This document shows positions 35,237 through 44,661 of a stretch of DNA of 64,000 nucleotides, piece by piece (positions within the stretch are counted from its first letter, which is position 1; each line of letters opens with the position of its first letter). This DNA comes from Brevibacillus laterosporus (GTDB lineage: Bacteria; Bacillota; Bacilli; Brevibacillales; Brevibacillaceae). The notes below the pieces were generated by a model that was not told where the DNA came from, made no database searches, and saw nothing but the letters and a program-made list of their open reading frames with translations. The position numbers and the translations under genes are program-made. The stretch covers positions 296,001 through 360,000 of the forward strand of contig CP033464.1 of the NCBI GenBank assembly GCA_007833815.1. The letters run 5' to 3'.

Positions 35237-35454
35237 TTATTTCGTCACAGGAATATCTATGTTCCAATCAATATCAGTGTTTTGTTTCTGCGCTACCTTA
35301 TAGTGTTGGAGGTGTTACCTCTTTTGATGCTACAAATGAAAAGTTCTTGAAGGTAAACGTATTACCAAGCGAATCCTTTTGTGTAACTGGATTTTTAGCT
35401 AGTTCCATTGTCCCCTTGCAAGACTTGCTCAATCAGCTCGTGATCGTCCTGCAT
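35237..35454 (-). pseudogene. Remnant of a sigma-factor gene fused to the tail of another gene
   Basis: An ATG at 35454 behind GGAGG starts MQDDHELIEQVLQGDN, the typical start of an ECF sigma factor, but stops after 20 codons. Out of frame, coding-like pieces follow (KNPVTQKDSLGNTFTFKNF, then QKQNTDIDWNIDIPVTK and a stop at 35237). This looks like a deletion that joined the first codons of a sigma gene to the last part of a downstream gene, perhaps its anti-sigma partner. The rest of 35162-35641 shows nothing else. Confidence 0.45.
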
Positions 35455-35641
35455 GTACGTCTATCCTCCCATTCAAAAAGAAATGCTGCGCAGCCTATTC
35501 TTTTTGCTTGTCATAAGGTATAACGTAAAAAATGAAAATCTATTTTTGAACATAGAAAAACCCGATTAAAAGACTCCACAAACACGTCTTTCATTCGGGT
35601 TAAACTGTAGCTTACATCCTATTCAATCTTTGGTTACTTAT

Positions 35642-36856
35642 TTACATGATAGCCTCTTCTGGTTTACGTTTCCAAGGTCCATAACAAATGAGCAATAAAG
35701 GAATGATTCCAAGTAACGTAGAAACTCCAAAGAATGTATACGTACGTAAAATACCGTAGTATTCCATGACCCAGCCTGCTGTATAATTAGCGAACATAGA
35801 ACCTAATCCCTGTCCAAAGGAAGCAAATAGGGCAAGTGCTGTTACCTGCAATGCAAGAGGTGTATTATCACGTACATATTGGGCAGCAGTAGCTAGAAAT
35901 AGCCCAACTGATAAACCTTGCAAGAAGAATAAACTCAGGATGATTGTCGTACTAGGAGCAGATCCATAGAAAAACCAACGGGCACTAGAGACCACACAAG
36001 CAAATAATAGGGTTTGCTCCAAACCAATTTTTTGGACAAGGCGCGAAGCCATTCTCATACAAGGGACTTCACTACCTGCAAACAGTAAGAAAGCAAAACC
36101 TAATGCGGCAATCTCGCCGCCAATATGTTGGTAATATAGATTAAACCAGGTATTATGAGCATTTATCGAACCAAATACGAAAAACGTGCAGAGTAGAAAG
36201 AGTACGAAGCGTGGGATTTTAAAAAGCTGCCCAGCTCCTTTTAAACTATTGCGAGGAAGAGACCCACGTTCAATCCGCTCATCTGGAATTCTGACCAAAA
36301 AGAGCACAGCGAGAAAATAAGCAATTCCTGTACTATAAAAAATAGCGGACGGTCCCCACTGCTGAACCGCTAAAGCTGTAAGAAAAGCAGCAATGGCAAA
36401 CCCAATAGCGCCCCATAAACGAATATTACCAAAATGCATGGAGCGCTTGCTCACATAGCTAAGCGTTAAACTATCTGAGATTGGGACAATGGCGCACTGG
36501 AAAACAGACCATAGCGCGATGGTAAAAAACACCCATGCATATGTGTTAATAAAAGTAAACAGAAAGGAGACACAAGCTACAGCGAAAAGAGCCATGATTA
36601 GCGCCTTTTTACGAATTTGAAACCGATCACAAAGCATGCCCCACAGCGGTTGTAGCATAAGCGAGACTACAGGAGTGATAGAACTGAGAGTACCAATTTC
36701 AATCCCATTTAAATGAATGGATTTGAAGTACTCTGTTAAGAGGGGCGAGTAAGCTCCCATAGCGTAATACAAAAAGATATAAAGACCACTTAAAGCCACA
36801 TAGGCGTTTGAAGCGCTTTCGTTTGTAAAAGAATCTTGTTTGTTCAGGCTGTTCAT
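35642..36856 (-). CDS. MFS transporter, PPP/YwbF type
   Basis: 404 residues, 12 predicted membrane segments. The start LYIFLYYAMGAYSPLLTEYFKSIHLNG and the pattern of MFS_1-like proteins (HcaT, YwbF, LacY-related) point to a sugar or small organic acid carrier, but no substrate residues can be named. ATG at 36856 behind GAGGAG; eight upstream codons discarded. Lies downstream of ispH across a terminator, so separately transcribed. Confidence 0.75.
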   Translation of the reverse strand: MNSLNKQDSFTNESASNAYVALSGLYIFLYYAMGAYSPLLTEYFKSIHLNGIEIGTLSSITPVVSLMLQPLWGMLCDRFQIRKKALIMALFAVACVSFLFTFINTYAWVFFTIALWSVFQCAIVPISDSLTLSYVSKRSMHFGNIRLWGAIGFAIAAFLTALAVQQWGPSAIFYSTGIAYFLAVLFLVRIPDERIERGSLPRNSLKGAGQLFKIPRFVLFLLCTFFVFGSINAHNTWFNLYYQHIGGEIAALGFAFLLFAGSEVPCMRMASRLVQKIGLEQTLLFACVVSSARWFFYGSAPSTTIILSLFFLQGLSVGLFLATAAQYVRDNTPLALQVTALALFASFGQGLGSMFANYTAGWVMEYYGILRTYTFFGVSTLLGIIPLLLICYGPWKRKPEEAIM

Positions 36857-36887
36857 GCAGATTTCTCCTCGACTTTCCACACAAAGA

Positions 36888-36925
36888 ACAGCTTCAATCG
36901 GATTGCCGAAGAAGCTGTTTTCGTA
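36888..36925 (-). terminator. Terminator after ispH
   Basis: Arms GAACAGCTTC and GAAGCTGTTT around 36888-36922. Confidence 0.6.
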
Positions 36926-36951
36926 TCAGGTTACTGCTTTTACTCTTTTAT

Positions 36952-37890
36952 CTATTCTTTCACAGTTGGTAATAACTTATTGAGATTAACCGTTCGTATT
37001 TTCTCCCATGTTTCTGGATTATGCTCATCAAACTGTTCTAAGAACGCAATTACTTCTCTTGTTAACGGCGTCGGAGTTGATGCTCCTGAAGTAACAGACA
37101 CACTATTTTTACCTTTCAACCACTCAATGTTTAGCTCAGACAAGTCGGAAATGCGATAACTAGGGATACCTGCAATCTCCTCTGATACCTGTGCTAAACG
37201 ATTGGAGTTATTACTTCGAGGATCACCCACTACTATGGTTACGTCAGCTTTCCCTGCATGTTTAGCTACCGCTTCCTGTCTGACCTGTGTAGCCATACAT
37301 ATTTCGTTGTGAACCTCTACAGTAGGGAATCTCTCTACAATGGCTTCCATTAGGTGCCTTACATCCCATTGGCTCATCGTCGTCTGATTGGTTACCACCA
37401 ATTTGTCGCTTGTAATTTGTACGTTTTGCAGGTCTTCCAGCGTTTGAATCAGGTGAACCTGGTCAGGTGCAATCCCGATCGCTCCCTCTGGTTCTGGATG
37501 TCCCTTTTTACCAATATAGAGAATATGGTAGCCTTCCTCAATCTTTTCTTTAATCAGAACGTGCGTTTTCGTTACGTCAGGACAAGTAGCATCCACAACC
37601 GTCAGTCCTTTTTCCTTGGCTTTTTTACGGACTTCCGGCGATACTCCATGTGCTGTGAATATAACGGTTCCTTGATCAATTTTATCTAAAAGCGCTAGAC
37701 GATCTTCTCCATCCAACGTGATAACTCCTTCACGTTCAAAAGCATCTGTCACATGCGCATTATGCACGATCATTCCCAAAATGTAGATAGGGCGCGGCAC
37801 ATTTTGATTTTTGGCCGTTTTAATAGCCAGTACCATGGCATCCACTACGCCATAGCAATAGCCACGGGGAGCAATTTTTACAACTTCCAT
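36952..37890 (-). CDS. ispH: 4-hydroxy-3-methylbut-2-enyl diphosphate reductase
   Basis: Last step of the MEP isoprenoid pathway, an iron-sulphur enzyme. 312 residues. The three cluster cysteines are in [11 protein letters not shown] (about 13), [11 protein letters not shown] (about 100) and NEICMATQ (about 200). Other motifs: [43 protein letters not shown] single gene with its own terminator. Confidence 0.95.
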   Translation of the reverse strand: MEVVKIAPRGYCYGVVDAMVLAIKTAKNQNVPRPIYILGMIVHNAHVTDAFEREGVITLDGEDRLALLDKIDQGTVIFTAHGVSPEVRKKAKEKGLTVVDATCPDVTKTHVLIKEKIEEGYHILYIGKKGHPEPEGAIGIAPDQVHLIQTLEDLQNVQITSDKLVVTNQTTMSQWDVRHLMEAIVERFPTVEVHNEICMATQVRQEAVAKHAGKADVTIVVGDPRSNNSNRLAQVSEEIAGIPSYRISDLSELNIEWLKGKNSVSVTSGASTPTPLTREVIAFLEQFDEHNPETWEKIRTVNLNKLLPTVKE

Positions 37891-37928
37891 ATCAGCATAG
37901 CCCTCCTTTTCTGCCCCTTATTATAACA

Positions 37929-38855
37929 TTAGAATGCACTTTCACGCTTTTGTTCATAAACTTTTACGTTATTATAAACAATTCGTAGCATCGGTGTTTC
38001 TATTCCATGCTGTTCGGCAAGGCGAAGCAAGTAACCTTGCAAATGCTCCCCTTCAATCGGTAACCCTTTCTCCATATCTCGTAACATAGAGGATTTCATT
38101 TTGTAGCCCTGTTGTTCGAAAGCGCTCGTCGCCATTTCTAGTAATTGATCAGAGATAGGGGCACCAATCGCCTTCATAACGCTCACACACTCTTCCGCCA
38201 ATTGTTTCGTTAGCTCCACCCCATACGGTGAATCGCGAATTGGTCCCACTGCAGCGTTCGTCAACGTGGTAATACCTGACAGCATGGTGATAAACAAATA
38301 TTTGTGCCAAGCCTCTTGCTGAATATTTTCTGACAGTTCAAAGCTCGCATTGGCCGCTTTTACATACTCATACAATCGCTCTACTCGCTCAGACGTACCA
38401 CCATTCCATTCTCCAAACGTTAGTCGATGTACCTTGCTGGTTTGGACAACATCCCCGTCTGCGTTAAGTGTCGTTTCGATAAAGCATAAGCCGCCCAAAA
38501 CTCTATCTGCTCCAAAGCGTTCTTGTAGTAGCTGCATATGAGCGATCCCATTTAAGAGCGGTATAATCATGGTATTTTCACCCACATACGGGGAAATATC
38601 GTTCATTGCATCATCCAATTGGTATGCCTTTGGTGATAGCATAATGACATCAAAAGGAGGAGCCTCTTCTCCAGCTAGTAATAAGTCGGGATGGACTGTG
38701 GAATCGCCGTTAACACTTTGAATAAGTAAACCTCTCTCGTCCAACTGTGCCTTACGTTTTGGACGTACAAGAAAAGTAACATCTCTGCCACTCTCCAGCA
38801 AACGACAACCGAAATATCCACCGATTGCACCTGCACCTACCATTAGTGTCCGCAT
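37929..38855 (-). CDS. panE: 2-dehydropantoate 2-reductase
   Basis: NADPH reduction of ketopantoate for pantothenate/CoA. 308 residues. NADP loop VGAGAIGGYFGCRLLESGRD at the start, PLLNGIAHMQLL, EAWHKYLFITMLSGITTLTN (catalytic Lys) and PIEGEHLQGYLLRLAEQHGI near the C-terminus. Paralogues exist in many Bacillales, so pantoate specificity is probable rather than certain. Confidence 0.85.
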   Translation of the reverse strand: MRTLMVGAGAIGGYFGCRLLESGRDVTFLVRPKRKAQLDERGLLIQSVNGDSTVHPDLLLAGEEAPPFDVIMLSPKAYQLDDAMNDISPYVGENTMIIPLLNGIAHMQLLQERFGADRVLGGLCFIETTLNADGDVVQTSKVHRLTFGEWNGGTSERVERLYEYVKAANASFELSENIQQEAWHKYLFITMLSGITTLTNAAVGPIRDSPYGVELTKQLAEECVSVMKAIGAPISDQLLEMATSAFEQQGYKMKSSMLRDMEKGLPIEGEHLQGYLLRLAEQHGIETPMLRIVYNNVKVYEQKRESAF

Positions 38856-39028
38856 TTACATGACCTCCTATGATCATTATGTAAAGCTGTTCGCTCCTTG
38901 TTGTATCTTCTCACATATATTGTAGCTGGTTTTTTAGAAATCCCAAGTAGAATTTTTCGAACAATGTGTAGAGGAAAATAGGGGTAAGGCTATAAAGAAG
39001 AAATGTGATTTACCGTCCTTTGTAAAAA

Positions 39029-39067
39029 TAAAAAGGAGTCTTTCTTTCAAAATGAAGGACTCCTTTT
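39029..39067 (-). terminator. Terminator after pyrD
   Basis: AAAAGGAGTC...GACTCCTTTT stem with A-run on one side and T-run on the other. Confidence 0.75.
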
Positions 39068-39084
39068 CTTTACGAGTTGTGTAT

Positions 39085-40173
39085 TTATTTATGATCAATC
39101 CCAATAATTTCACTAATATGTGTAAATCCATCCTGCTCCAATATCTGAACCAGACGTTTGTTGATCTCTGTGGCAGCACCTGGTCCCACATAAATCATGC
39201 TCGTGTAAATCTGGACCATAGACGCTCCTGCTCTCATCATGCGATATGCATCATCACCAGTGAAGATACCACCTACCCCAATGATCGGCAATTTATCGCC
39301 CACTTCTTTGTAAATATCACGCACGCATTCAGTTGAACGTCGCAATAACATAGGACCGCTCAGTCCTCCTGTTTCCTGCGCCAGCGTACGATTGGTGACA
39401 CCCTCTCGAGACAGAGTAGTGTTGGTAGCAATTAATCCATCCATACCCTCTTCCAAGGCAACATGAACAACATCTTTCATATGTTCATCTGACATGTCTG
39501 GGGCTACTTTTAAAAGAACTGGTTTACGCTTCGCACCGTACTTCTCTAGCTGATCCGCTTTCTGGCGAATCGTCCGAAGAAGATGGCGTAAACTGTCTAC
39601 TTCCTGCAAGTCACGTAAGTTAGGAGTGTTAGGTGAGCTTACATTAATTGCAAAATAATGCCCATAGGGATATAAAGCTTCAAGGCATTTCTCATAATCG
39701 TTTGCTGCTTGATCATTTGGGGTCAGCTTGTTTTTACCGATATTCACACCAACAGGCATGCAAGCATCTTGGTAATGATTTAATGATTTCGCTGCTGCTT
39801 GTACACCATGGTTATTAAAACCCATGCGGTTGATAATCGCATCGTCTTCCTTCAAGCGAAAACAACGTGGCTTGTCGTTTCCTGGTTGGGCTAACGGAGT
39901 CAGTGTCCCTACTTCTACATGACCAAATCCAACTGATCCCAGGGGACGATAAACCTCCGCATTTTTATCGAAACCAGCTGCAATCCCTACTGGGTTAGGA
40001 AATACAATATCCCAAACTTTGTTTACGAGCATTGGATTTTCATAGCCATACATCATGTTTAATACCTTTTTGCCTAAAGGAATGCTGTCGGCAATTCGTA
40101 ATCCTTTAATCGCATTCTCGTGTGCCGATTCAGGCTCCATTTTAAAGATAAACTTTTTTAGGTGCTTATACAT
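39085..40173 (-). CDS. pyrD: Dihydroorotate dehydrogenase (quinone), class 2
   Basis: Oxidises dihydroorotate with membrane quinone. 362 residues, the class 2 length, with the N-terminal amphipathic helical extension MYKHLKKFIFKMEPESAH that dips into the membrane. Motifs: NPVGIAAGFDKNAEVY, GHVEVGTLTPLAQPGN, NRMGFNNHG, INVSSPNTPNLRDLQ (catalytic Ser), KVAPDM and GVGGIFTGDDAYRMMRAGA. ATG at 40173 behind AGGAGTG. Bacillus species normally use the class 1B enzyme, so a stand-alone class 2 gene is notable. Confidence 0.93.
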   Translation of the reverse strand: MYKHLKKFIFKMEPESAHENAIKGLRIADSIPLGKKVLNMMYGYENPMLVNKVWDIVFPNPVGIAAGFDKNAEVYRPLGSVGFGHVEVGTLTPLAQPGNDKPRCFRLKEDDAIINRMGFNNHGVQAAAKSLNHYQDACMPVGVNIGKNKLTPNDQAANDYEKCLEALYPYGHYFAINVSSPNTPNLRDLQEVDSLRHLLRTIRQKADQLEKYGAKRKPVLLKVAPDMSDEHMKDVVHVALEEGMDGLIATNTTLSREGVTNRTLAQETGGLSGPMLLRRSTECVRDIYKEVGDKLPIIGVGGIFTGDDAYRMMRAGASMVQIYTSMIYVGPGAATEINKRLVQILEQDGFTHISEIIGIDHK

Positions 40174-40259
40174 TGTTGCCACTTCACTCCTAACGCATAT
40201 TCTGTTCTCGATATAAGAGCATACCATAAACCTTTAGCATTGGATATAAAGTCAAAAAA

Positions 40260-40302
40260 AGAAAAAGTGCCATACCTTTTTTAACAAAAAGTATGTCACT
40301 TT
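40260..40302 (-). terminator. Terminator after ald
   Basis: Arms GAAAAAGTGCCATAC and GTATGTCACTTTTTC pair with one mismatch. Confidence 0.65.
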
Positions 40303-40335
40303 TTCAAATGAATTATTTTTATAATTTGGAACTTA

Positions 40336-41463
40336 TTATTTACTTGCTACTAATAAAGCATCTTCCAAAGCAACAAATGGTAGATTATGCGTATCAGCAA
40401 CTGCTTTATAAGTTACTTGACCGTGTATAACGTTAACCCCTTTTCCTAGAGCTACATTGCTACGGATCGCTTCTACATATCCTTTGTTAGCAATTTGTAC
40501 AGCGTAAGGAACTGTTACATTTGTCAGAGCAAGTGTAGACGTACGAGCTACTGCTCCCGGCATATTTGCTACTGAGTAATGGATAACACCATGCTTTTCA
40601 TATGTTGGGTTATCATGTGTAGTGATCCGATCAATCGTCTCAATAGAACCACCTTGGTCAATTGCAACGTCAACAATCACAGAACCTGGAGCCATAGATT
40701 TTACCATTTCTTCTGTTACCAGACGTGGAGCACGTGCGCCTGGGATAAGAACTGCTCCTACTAACAAGTCTGCTTTTTTCACTGCGTTAGCAATGTTAAA
40801 GCTGTTAGAAATCAATGTATGAACGCGTCCACCAAATAGGTCATCTAACTGACGAAGACGATCTGCACTAATATCTAGAATTGTAACATTTGCGCCTAAA
40901 CCTACCGCCATTTTCGCAGCGTTAGTACCTACGATACCACCACCTACGACAACTACTTCACCTTTTGGTACGCCTGGAACACTACCTAGAAGTACACCTT
41001 TACCGCCGTATGGTTTTTCGAGGAATTGAGCTCCGATTTGTACGGACATACGTCCTGCTACTTCACTCATTGGCATTAAGAGTGGAAGAGAACCATTTGG
41101 CATTTGAATAGTCTCATAAGCGATTGCGATCACTTTTTTGTCAACCAATGCTTTGGTCAATTCTGGTTCTGGTGCCAGGTGCAAGTAGGTAAATAGAATT
41201 TGTCCCTCACGGAAATAGTTATATTCAGAAGCAAGTGGTTCTTTTACTTTCATAACCATATCAGCTGCCCATGCATCTGCTGCTGTTGGCACGATAGTAG
41301 CACCCACTGCTTGATATTCAGTATCAGTAAATCCACTGCCAAGGCCTGCATTTGTTTCAACTAACACCTGATGGCCGCTTTGTACGAATGCTGTCACTCC
41401 AGCAGGCGTGATTGCTACACGGTTCTCGTTGTTCTTAATCTCTTTAGGAATCCCGATAATCAT
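40336..41463 (-). CDS. ald: Alanine dehydrogenase
   Basis: NAD-dependent L-alanine/pyruvate interconversion, needed in sporulation and germination. 375 residues. Start [23 protein letters not shown]; pyruvate site [13 protein letters not shown] loop [46 protein letters not shown]. Likely activated by the PucR-type regulator just upstream. Confidence 0.95.
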   Translation of the reverse strand: MIIGIPKEIKNNENRVAITPAGVTAFVQSGHQVLVETNAGLGSGFTDTEYQAVGATIVPTAADAWAADMVMKVKEPLASEYNYFREGQILFTYLHLAPEPELTKALVDKKVIAIAYETIQMPNGSLPLLMPMSEVAGRMSVQIGAQFLEKPYGGKGVLLGSVPGVPKGEVVVVGGGIVGTNAAKMAVGLGANVTILDISADRLRQLDDLFGGRVHTLISNSFNIANAVKKADLLVGAVLIPGARAPRLVTEEMVKSMAPGSVIVDVAIDQGGSIETIDRITTHDNPTYEKHGVIHYSVANMPGAVARTSTLALTNVTVPYAVQIANKGYVEAIRSNVALGKGVNVIHGQVTYKAVADTHNLPFVALEDALLVASK

Positions 41464-41619
41464 TATAAAATCCTCCCTTGATAGCCCCTGCTCAGTTCTC
41501 TTTCACTTACAATATCTTCTTCACTACTCAATAATACAGCGTTTTCATAAAGGGAGCATTAGAGATTCCCTTGAGAGAAAAAGCGTTTGTTTGTGAATTT
41601 TCACAAATGCATAAAAGTT

Positions 41620-42849
41620 TTATTCCAGCTTCATTACCTTTAAGTCAATATATAGCGAATATCGTTGGTTTGGATCATCTAAATCAATTTTCATAATTTC
41701 CTCAATCCGCTTTAATCGATAGCTGAGCGTATTAATATGAATATGCAGATGGGCTGCTGTTCGATTTACCTTTCCGACATGGTCGAGAAAGACTTCCAAT
41801 GTTTCCGTCAAATTCGTTTGGTTTTCTTGATCATAATAAAGTAGCTTAGCCAAATGATCATTCTTGTAAGCTTGTTCTTTATTCCAGTTTTTCATCTGTG
41901 GTAAAAAACGATAGATTCCCAATTGCTGAAACCTCAGTATCCGCTCTGTTTCATGAGGGAACAATCGTTTTACGACATTCATCTGTAATGCCTCTTGATA
42001 GCTTTGACGCCCCTCGGTTAGTGAACGAACAGGACGACCACAACCAATATAGACCTTTCCCTTTCCAAACTTGTCCGTGAGCTTAGACATACTATCCTCT
42101 AAAAATTGCTCGGAAAAAGAGACTAAAGCATCTTCTGTCACAGCTTTTCCCTTGGGGTGTTGCATGAGCAGAATGAGTTGAGAACCATCTGTTAGACTGT
42201 AGATTTTATCTCGCATCAACAGGGGATATAGTAATTGATGCACCTGTTCACCCTTATCTTCCAAAACCTCTATCGTACAAACAAGTAGAGGAGGAATTAC
42301 TTCCATATGTAGACTGATCGCTTTCTGTTGTAGCTTAGGCTCTTCCCCATGACCACCTAACAGAAGCTCCCACAAAAATTCCTTTTGCCTGTCCTGTTCT
42401 GCTTTACGTTTCCCTTGTCGTTGTAGTAGTCGGGGTACCGCTTCCTTAGCCGCTTGACGCAAGATTTCATCATCTTCGGAAGTTAAAGGACGATTTACCT
42501 CTTGTGCCCAGATATAACCCAAGATATCATTGCCTCTCCGTATGGCGATCGCAACCCGCTTTCCAAGTCCAATCTCCGTCTTTTCAGGAATATGTACGGG
42601 GTCCTTTTGTGAAAAGAGTTGTTGAAAAACGCCATCCTTCCAGAGGCGTGTTAATACTTTTTCTGGCACGCGTCGTCCCATGATCGTAGACCAACGAGCC
42701 TGATCTGTACTATCTCCATGCGAACTATATGCAATCAGTCGATGATCCAAATCTTCAATGGTAATCGGATTTTGTAATAGTTCACCAATAATATCCGCCA
42801 ATTCATCAATATCACTATGCTGATGCTGCTCAAAATATTTTTGTTGCAT
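41620..42849 (-). CDS. adeR: PucR-family regulator, probably AdeR-like activator of ald
   Basis: 409 residues: N-terminal sensor with GAF-like features (IAIRRGNDILGYIWAQE), a GGDEF-like middle, and the C-terminal PucR helix-turn-helix FLDHVGKVNRTAAHLHIHINTLSYRLKRIEEI. In B. subtilis AdeR is a protein of this type that activates ald; here the gene lies 157 bp upstream of ald in the same direction. The name rests on family and position. Confidence 0.7.
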   Translation of the reverse strand: MQQKYFEQHQHSDIDELADIIGELLQNPITIEDLDHRLIAYSSHGDSTDQARWSTIMGRRVPEKVLTRLWKDGVFQQLFSQKDPVHIPEKTEIGLGKRVAIAIRRGNDILGYIWAQEVNRPLTSEDDEILRQAAKEAVPRLLQRQGKRKAEQDRQKEFLWELLLGGHGEEPKLQQKAISLHMEVIPPLLVCTIEVLEDKGEQVHQLLYPLLMRDKIYSLTDGSQLILLMQHPKGKAVTEDALVSFSEQFLEDSMSKLTDKFGKGKVYIGCGRPVRSLTEGRQSYQEALQMNVVKRLFPHETERILRFQQLGIYRFLPQMKNWNKEQAYKNDHLAKLLYYDQENQTNLTETLEVFLDHVGKVNRTAAHLHIHINTLSYRLKRIEEIMKIDLDDPNQRYSLYIDLKVMKLE

Positions 42850-42974
42850 ACATGAATTCCCCGCTTTTTTAGTTACCTACATGGATCCGTTATCATCCTT
42901 TTGTCTCTTCATTATAACGAATGGTCATAGGGGGAAAAAGCGTTTTTTAAACGAAATGTTTCCAATAATAGCTT

Positions 42975-44234
42975 TTACATTTGTTGCTCAACCACTCGCC
43001 TATTTGCAAAATTCTTTTGAAAGATATAGTAGTAAAAAATGGCCGCTAGAAGCATGCATGTGCCGTGTATGAAGAATAAGAAGCTTACACCTATATAAAC
43101 GGGGAAAGTAACAGCGATAATCCCCAACGTAACAGAATGTGACAGCATCATCATAGGCGTAAGGCATCCATATACTCTTCCAATTATTTTGGGGTCAACT
43201 AGACTTGGCAACCAACCACCAAAACCTATATTTAATAAGGGAAAAGCCAGAGAAATGAAGAAATCAAGGAGAATAAAAACGGAGACGTTGTTCGTAAGAC
43301 CTGAGAAAACAACCGAGCTCCCCATAATCACAAGGGAAAGAACTGCTATGTGATATAGTTTCATTTTAGTTGCTAAATAGGACCCGACTACACTTCCAAA
43401 CAAAGCACCTACTCCTGACACAATCCCCATCCATAGCAATACTGTCTCATATGACTCTGGAGCAAGTTTGTACTTCAATGCATAAGTAGGAATGAGTGCA
43501 TAACCGGCATTTATAATTCCAAATAGAAAAAAAGCACTTGATATGGCTAATACTAGTTTATTATTCCAAATATATCCAACACCTTTACTGAAATCTGATA
43601 TCAAGGCTCCTATTGATACATCTTTCCACGACTTTTCACCATTTGGTAATCTGATTTCTACTTTGATATGGCATAATTGGATTAGCAATCCAGATACCAG
43701 ATATGATATGGCATCTACCAAGATTGCTCCCTCTATACCAATGTGCCAATAAAGAAAGATACTAATGGAACTGCCTACTAATATAAGAATACTGTTTACC
43801 ATTTGATTTAAACCGGTAGCTACTGGATATTCCTTTTCGGTTAAAATGCCTTGCATGATTGCTCTTTGTGCAGGACCAAAAAAATTAGAGACAGCACTCC
43901 TCACAAATATGATGAAAAAGGAAAGGACGATGGAATCAATGGCAATAGCAAAAAGTAATCCTAGAGAAAGAAAGGCACAAATAAAATCCGCCCAAGAAGC
44001 AATCTTTTTGCGGTCAAAACGATCTGCCACAGCACCGATGAACAAGAAAATGACAAGCATGGGGAGAGAGTACATTAATTCTGTAATGGTAGCAAAGATA
44101 GGCTGTGAAGAAAATCTTGTAAGAATATACAATGTGAATGCGATGAGACCAATTTTATTGCCCATAGAGGAGGTTACATTCGCCAGAAAAAGATATGTAT
44201 AGTTTTTATTTTTGAATATTCTTATGATATCCAA
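42975..44234 (-). CDS. MFS exporter of the ribosomal-peptide cluster
   Basis: 419 residues, 12 membrane segments, DHA3/EntS-like (NVTSSMGNKIGLIAFTLYIL; GAVADRFDRKKIASWADF). TTG start at 44234 behind AAGGAG. It lies downstream of the PqqD gene on the same strand after a 150-bp gap with a hairpin, so it is probably the export pump or self-protection function for the modified peptide. Substrate inferred from position only. Confidence 0.75.
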   Translation of the reverse strand: MDIIRIFKNKNYTYLFLANVTSSMGNKIGLIAFTLYILTRFSSQPIFATITELMYSLPMLVIFLFIGAVADRFDRKKIASWADFICAFLSLGLLFAIAIDSIVLSFFIIFVRSAVSNFFGPAQRAIMQGILTEKEYPVATGLNQMVNSILILVGSSISIFLYWHIGIEGAILVDAISYLVSGLLIQLCHIKVEIRLPNGEKSWKDVSIGALISDFSKGVGYIWNNKLVLAISSAFFLFGIINAGYALIPTYALKYKLAPESYETVLLWMGIVSGVGALFGSVVGSYLATKMKLYHIAVLSLVIMGSSVVFSGLTNNVSVFILLDFFISLAFPLLNIGFGGWLPSLVDPKIIGRVYGCLTPMMMLSHSVTLGIIAVTFPVYIGVSFLFFIHGTCMLLAAIFYYYIFQKNFANRRVVEQQM

Positions 44235-44277
44235 ACCAAAATCTCCTTCTTAACGTACAAATATTTTTAGATGCTAC

Positions 44278-44324
44278 AGGGCATGATTGCATGTACTTAC
44301 TTATTATCTTAGTTGATCATGCCC
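44278..44324 (-). terminator. Hairpin between the PqqD and exporter genes
   Basis: Arms GGGCATGAT and ATCATGCCC with a long AT-rich loop; no strong T-run, so an attenuator or processing site is possible. Confidence 0.35.
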
Positions 44325-44385
44325 CAAATTGTTTGGCATGGATATCTATCATTTTCGTTATCATGATAGCAAATAGGAACATTAC

Positions 44386-44661
44386 CTAGGTAGTAAGTAA
44401 CCTATGCCTAACTAATTCATCTAAAAACATCTGTATATCATTTGTAATCATCGTATTTTCTGTATTAACATTAAATTTTCCCGATATCTCTTTTAGCATC
44501 TCTTCTAGCGTAATTGTTTCTTTCGTACAAATATGTGTCCACAGTGTACAGGCTACTTCATCCTCAAACAAGATCGTTTGTCCTTCAGGTGTGAGGACAA
44601 ATATACCCTCTACATTTTGATCATAAAAGATATCTTTGTTTACTTGATAGGGAGACATCAT
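44386..44661 (-). CDS. PqqD-like RiPP recognition element
   Basis: 91 residues of the PqqD fold: a beta-strand start (VEGIFVLTPEGQTILFEDEVACTLWTHI) and helices EEMLKEISGKFNV and TNDIQMFLDELVRHRLL. Such proteins bind the leader of a precursor peptide and hand it to a radical SAM enzyme. The ATG overlaps the stop of the radical SAM gene, so translation is coupled and a complex is likely. Confidence 0.85.
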   Translation of the reverse strand: MMSPYQVNKDIFYDQNVEGIFVLTPEGQTILFEDEVACTLWTHICTKETITLEEMLKEISGKFNVNTENTMITNDIQMFLDELVRHRLLTT

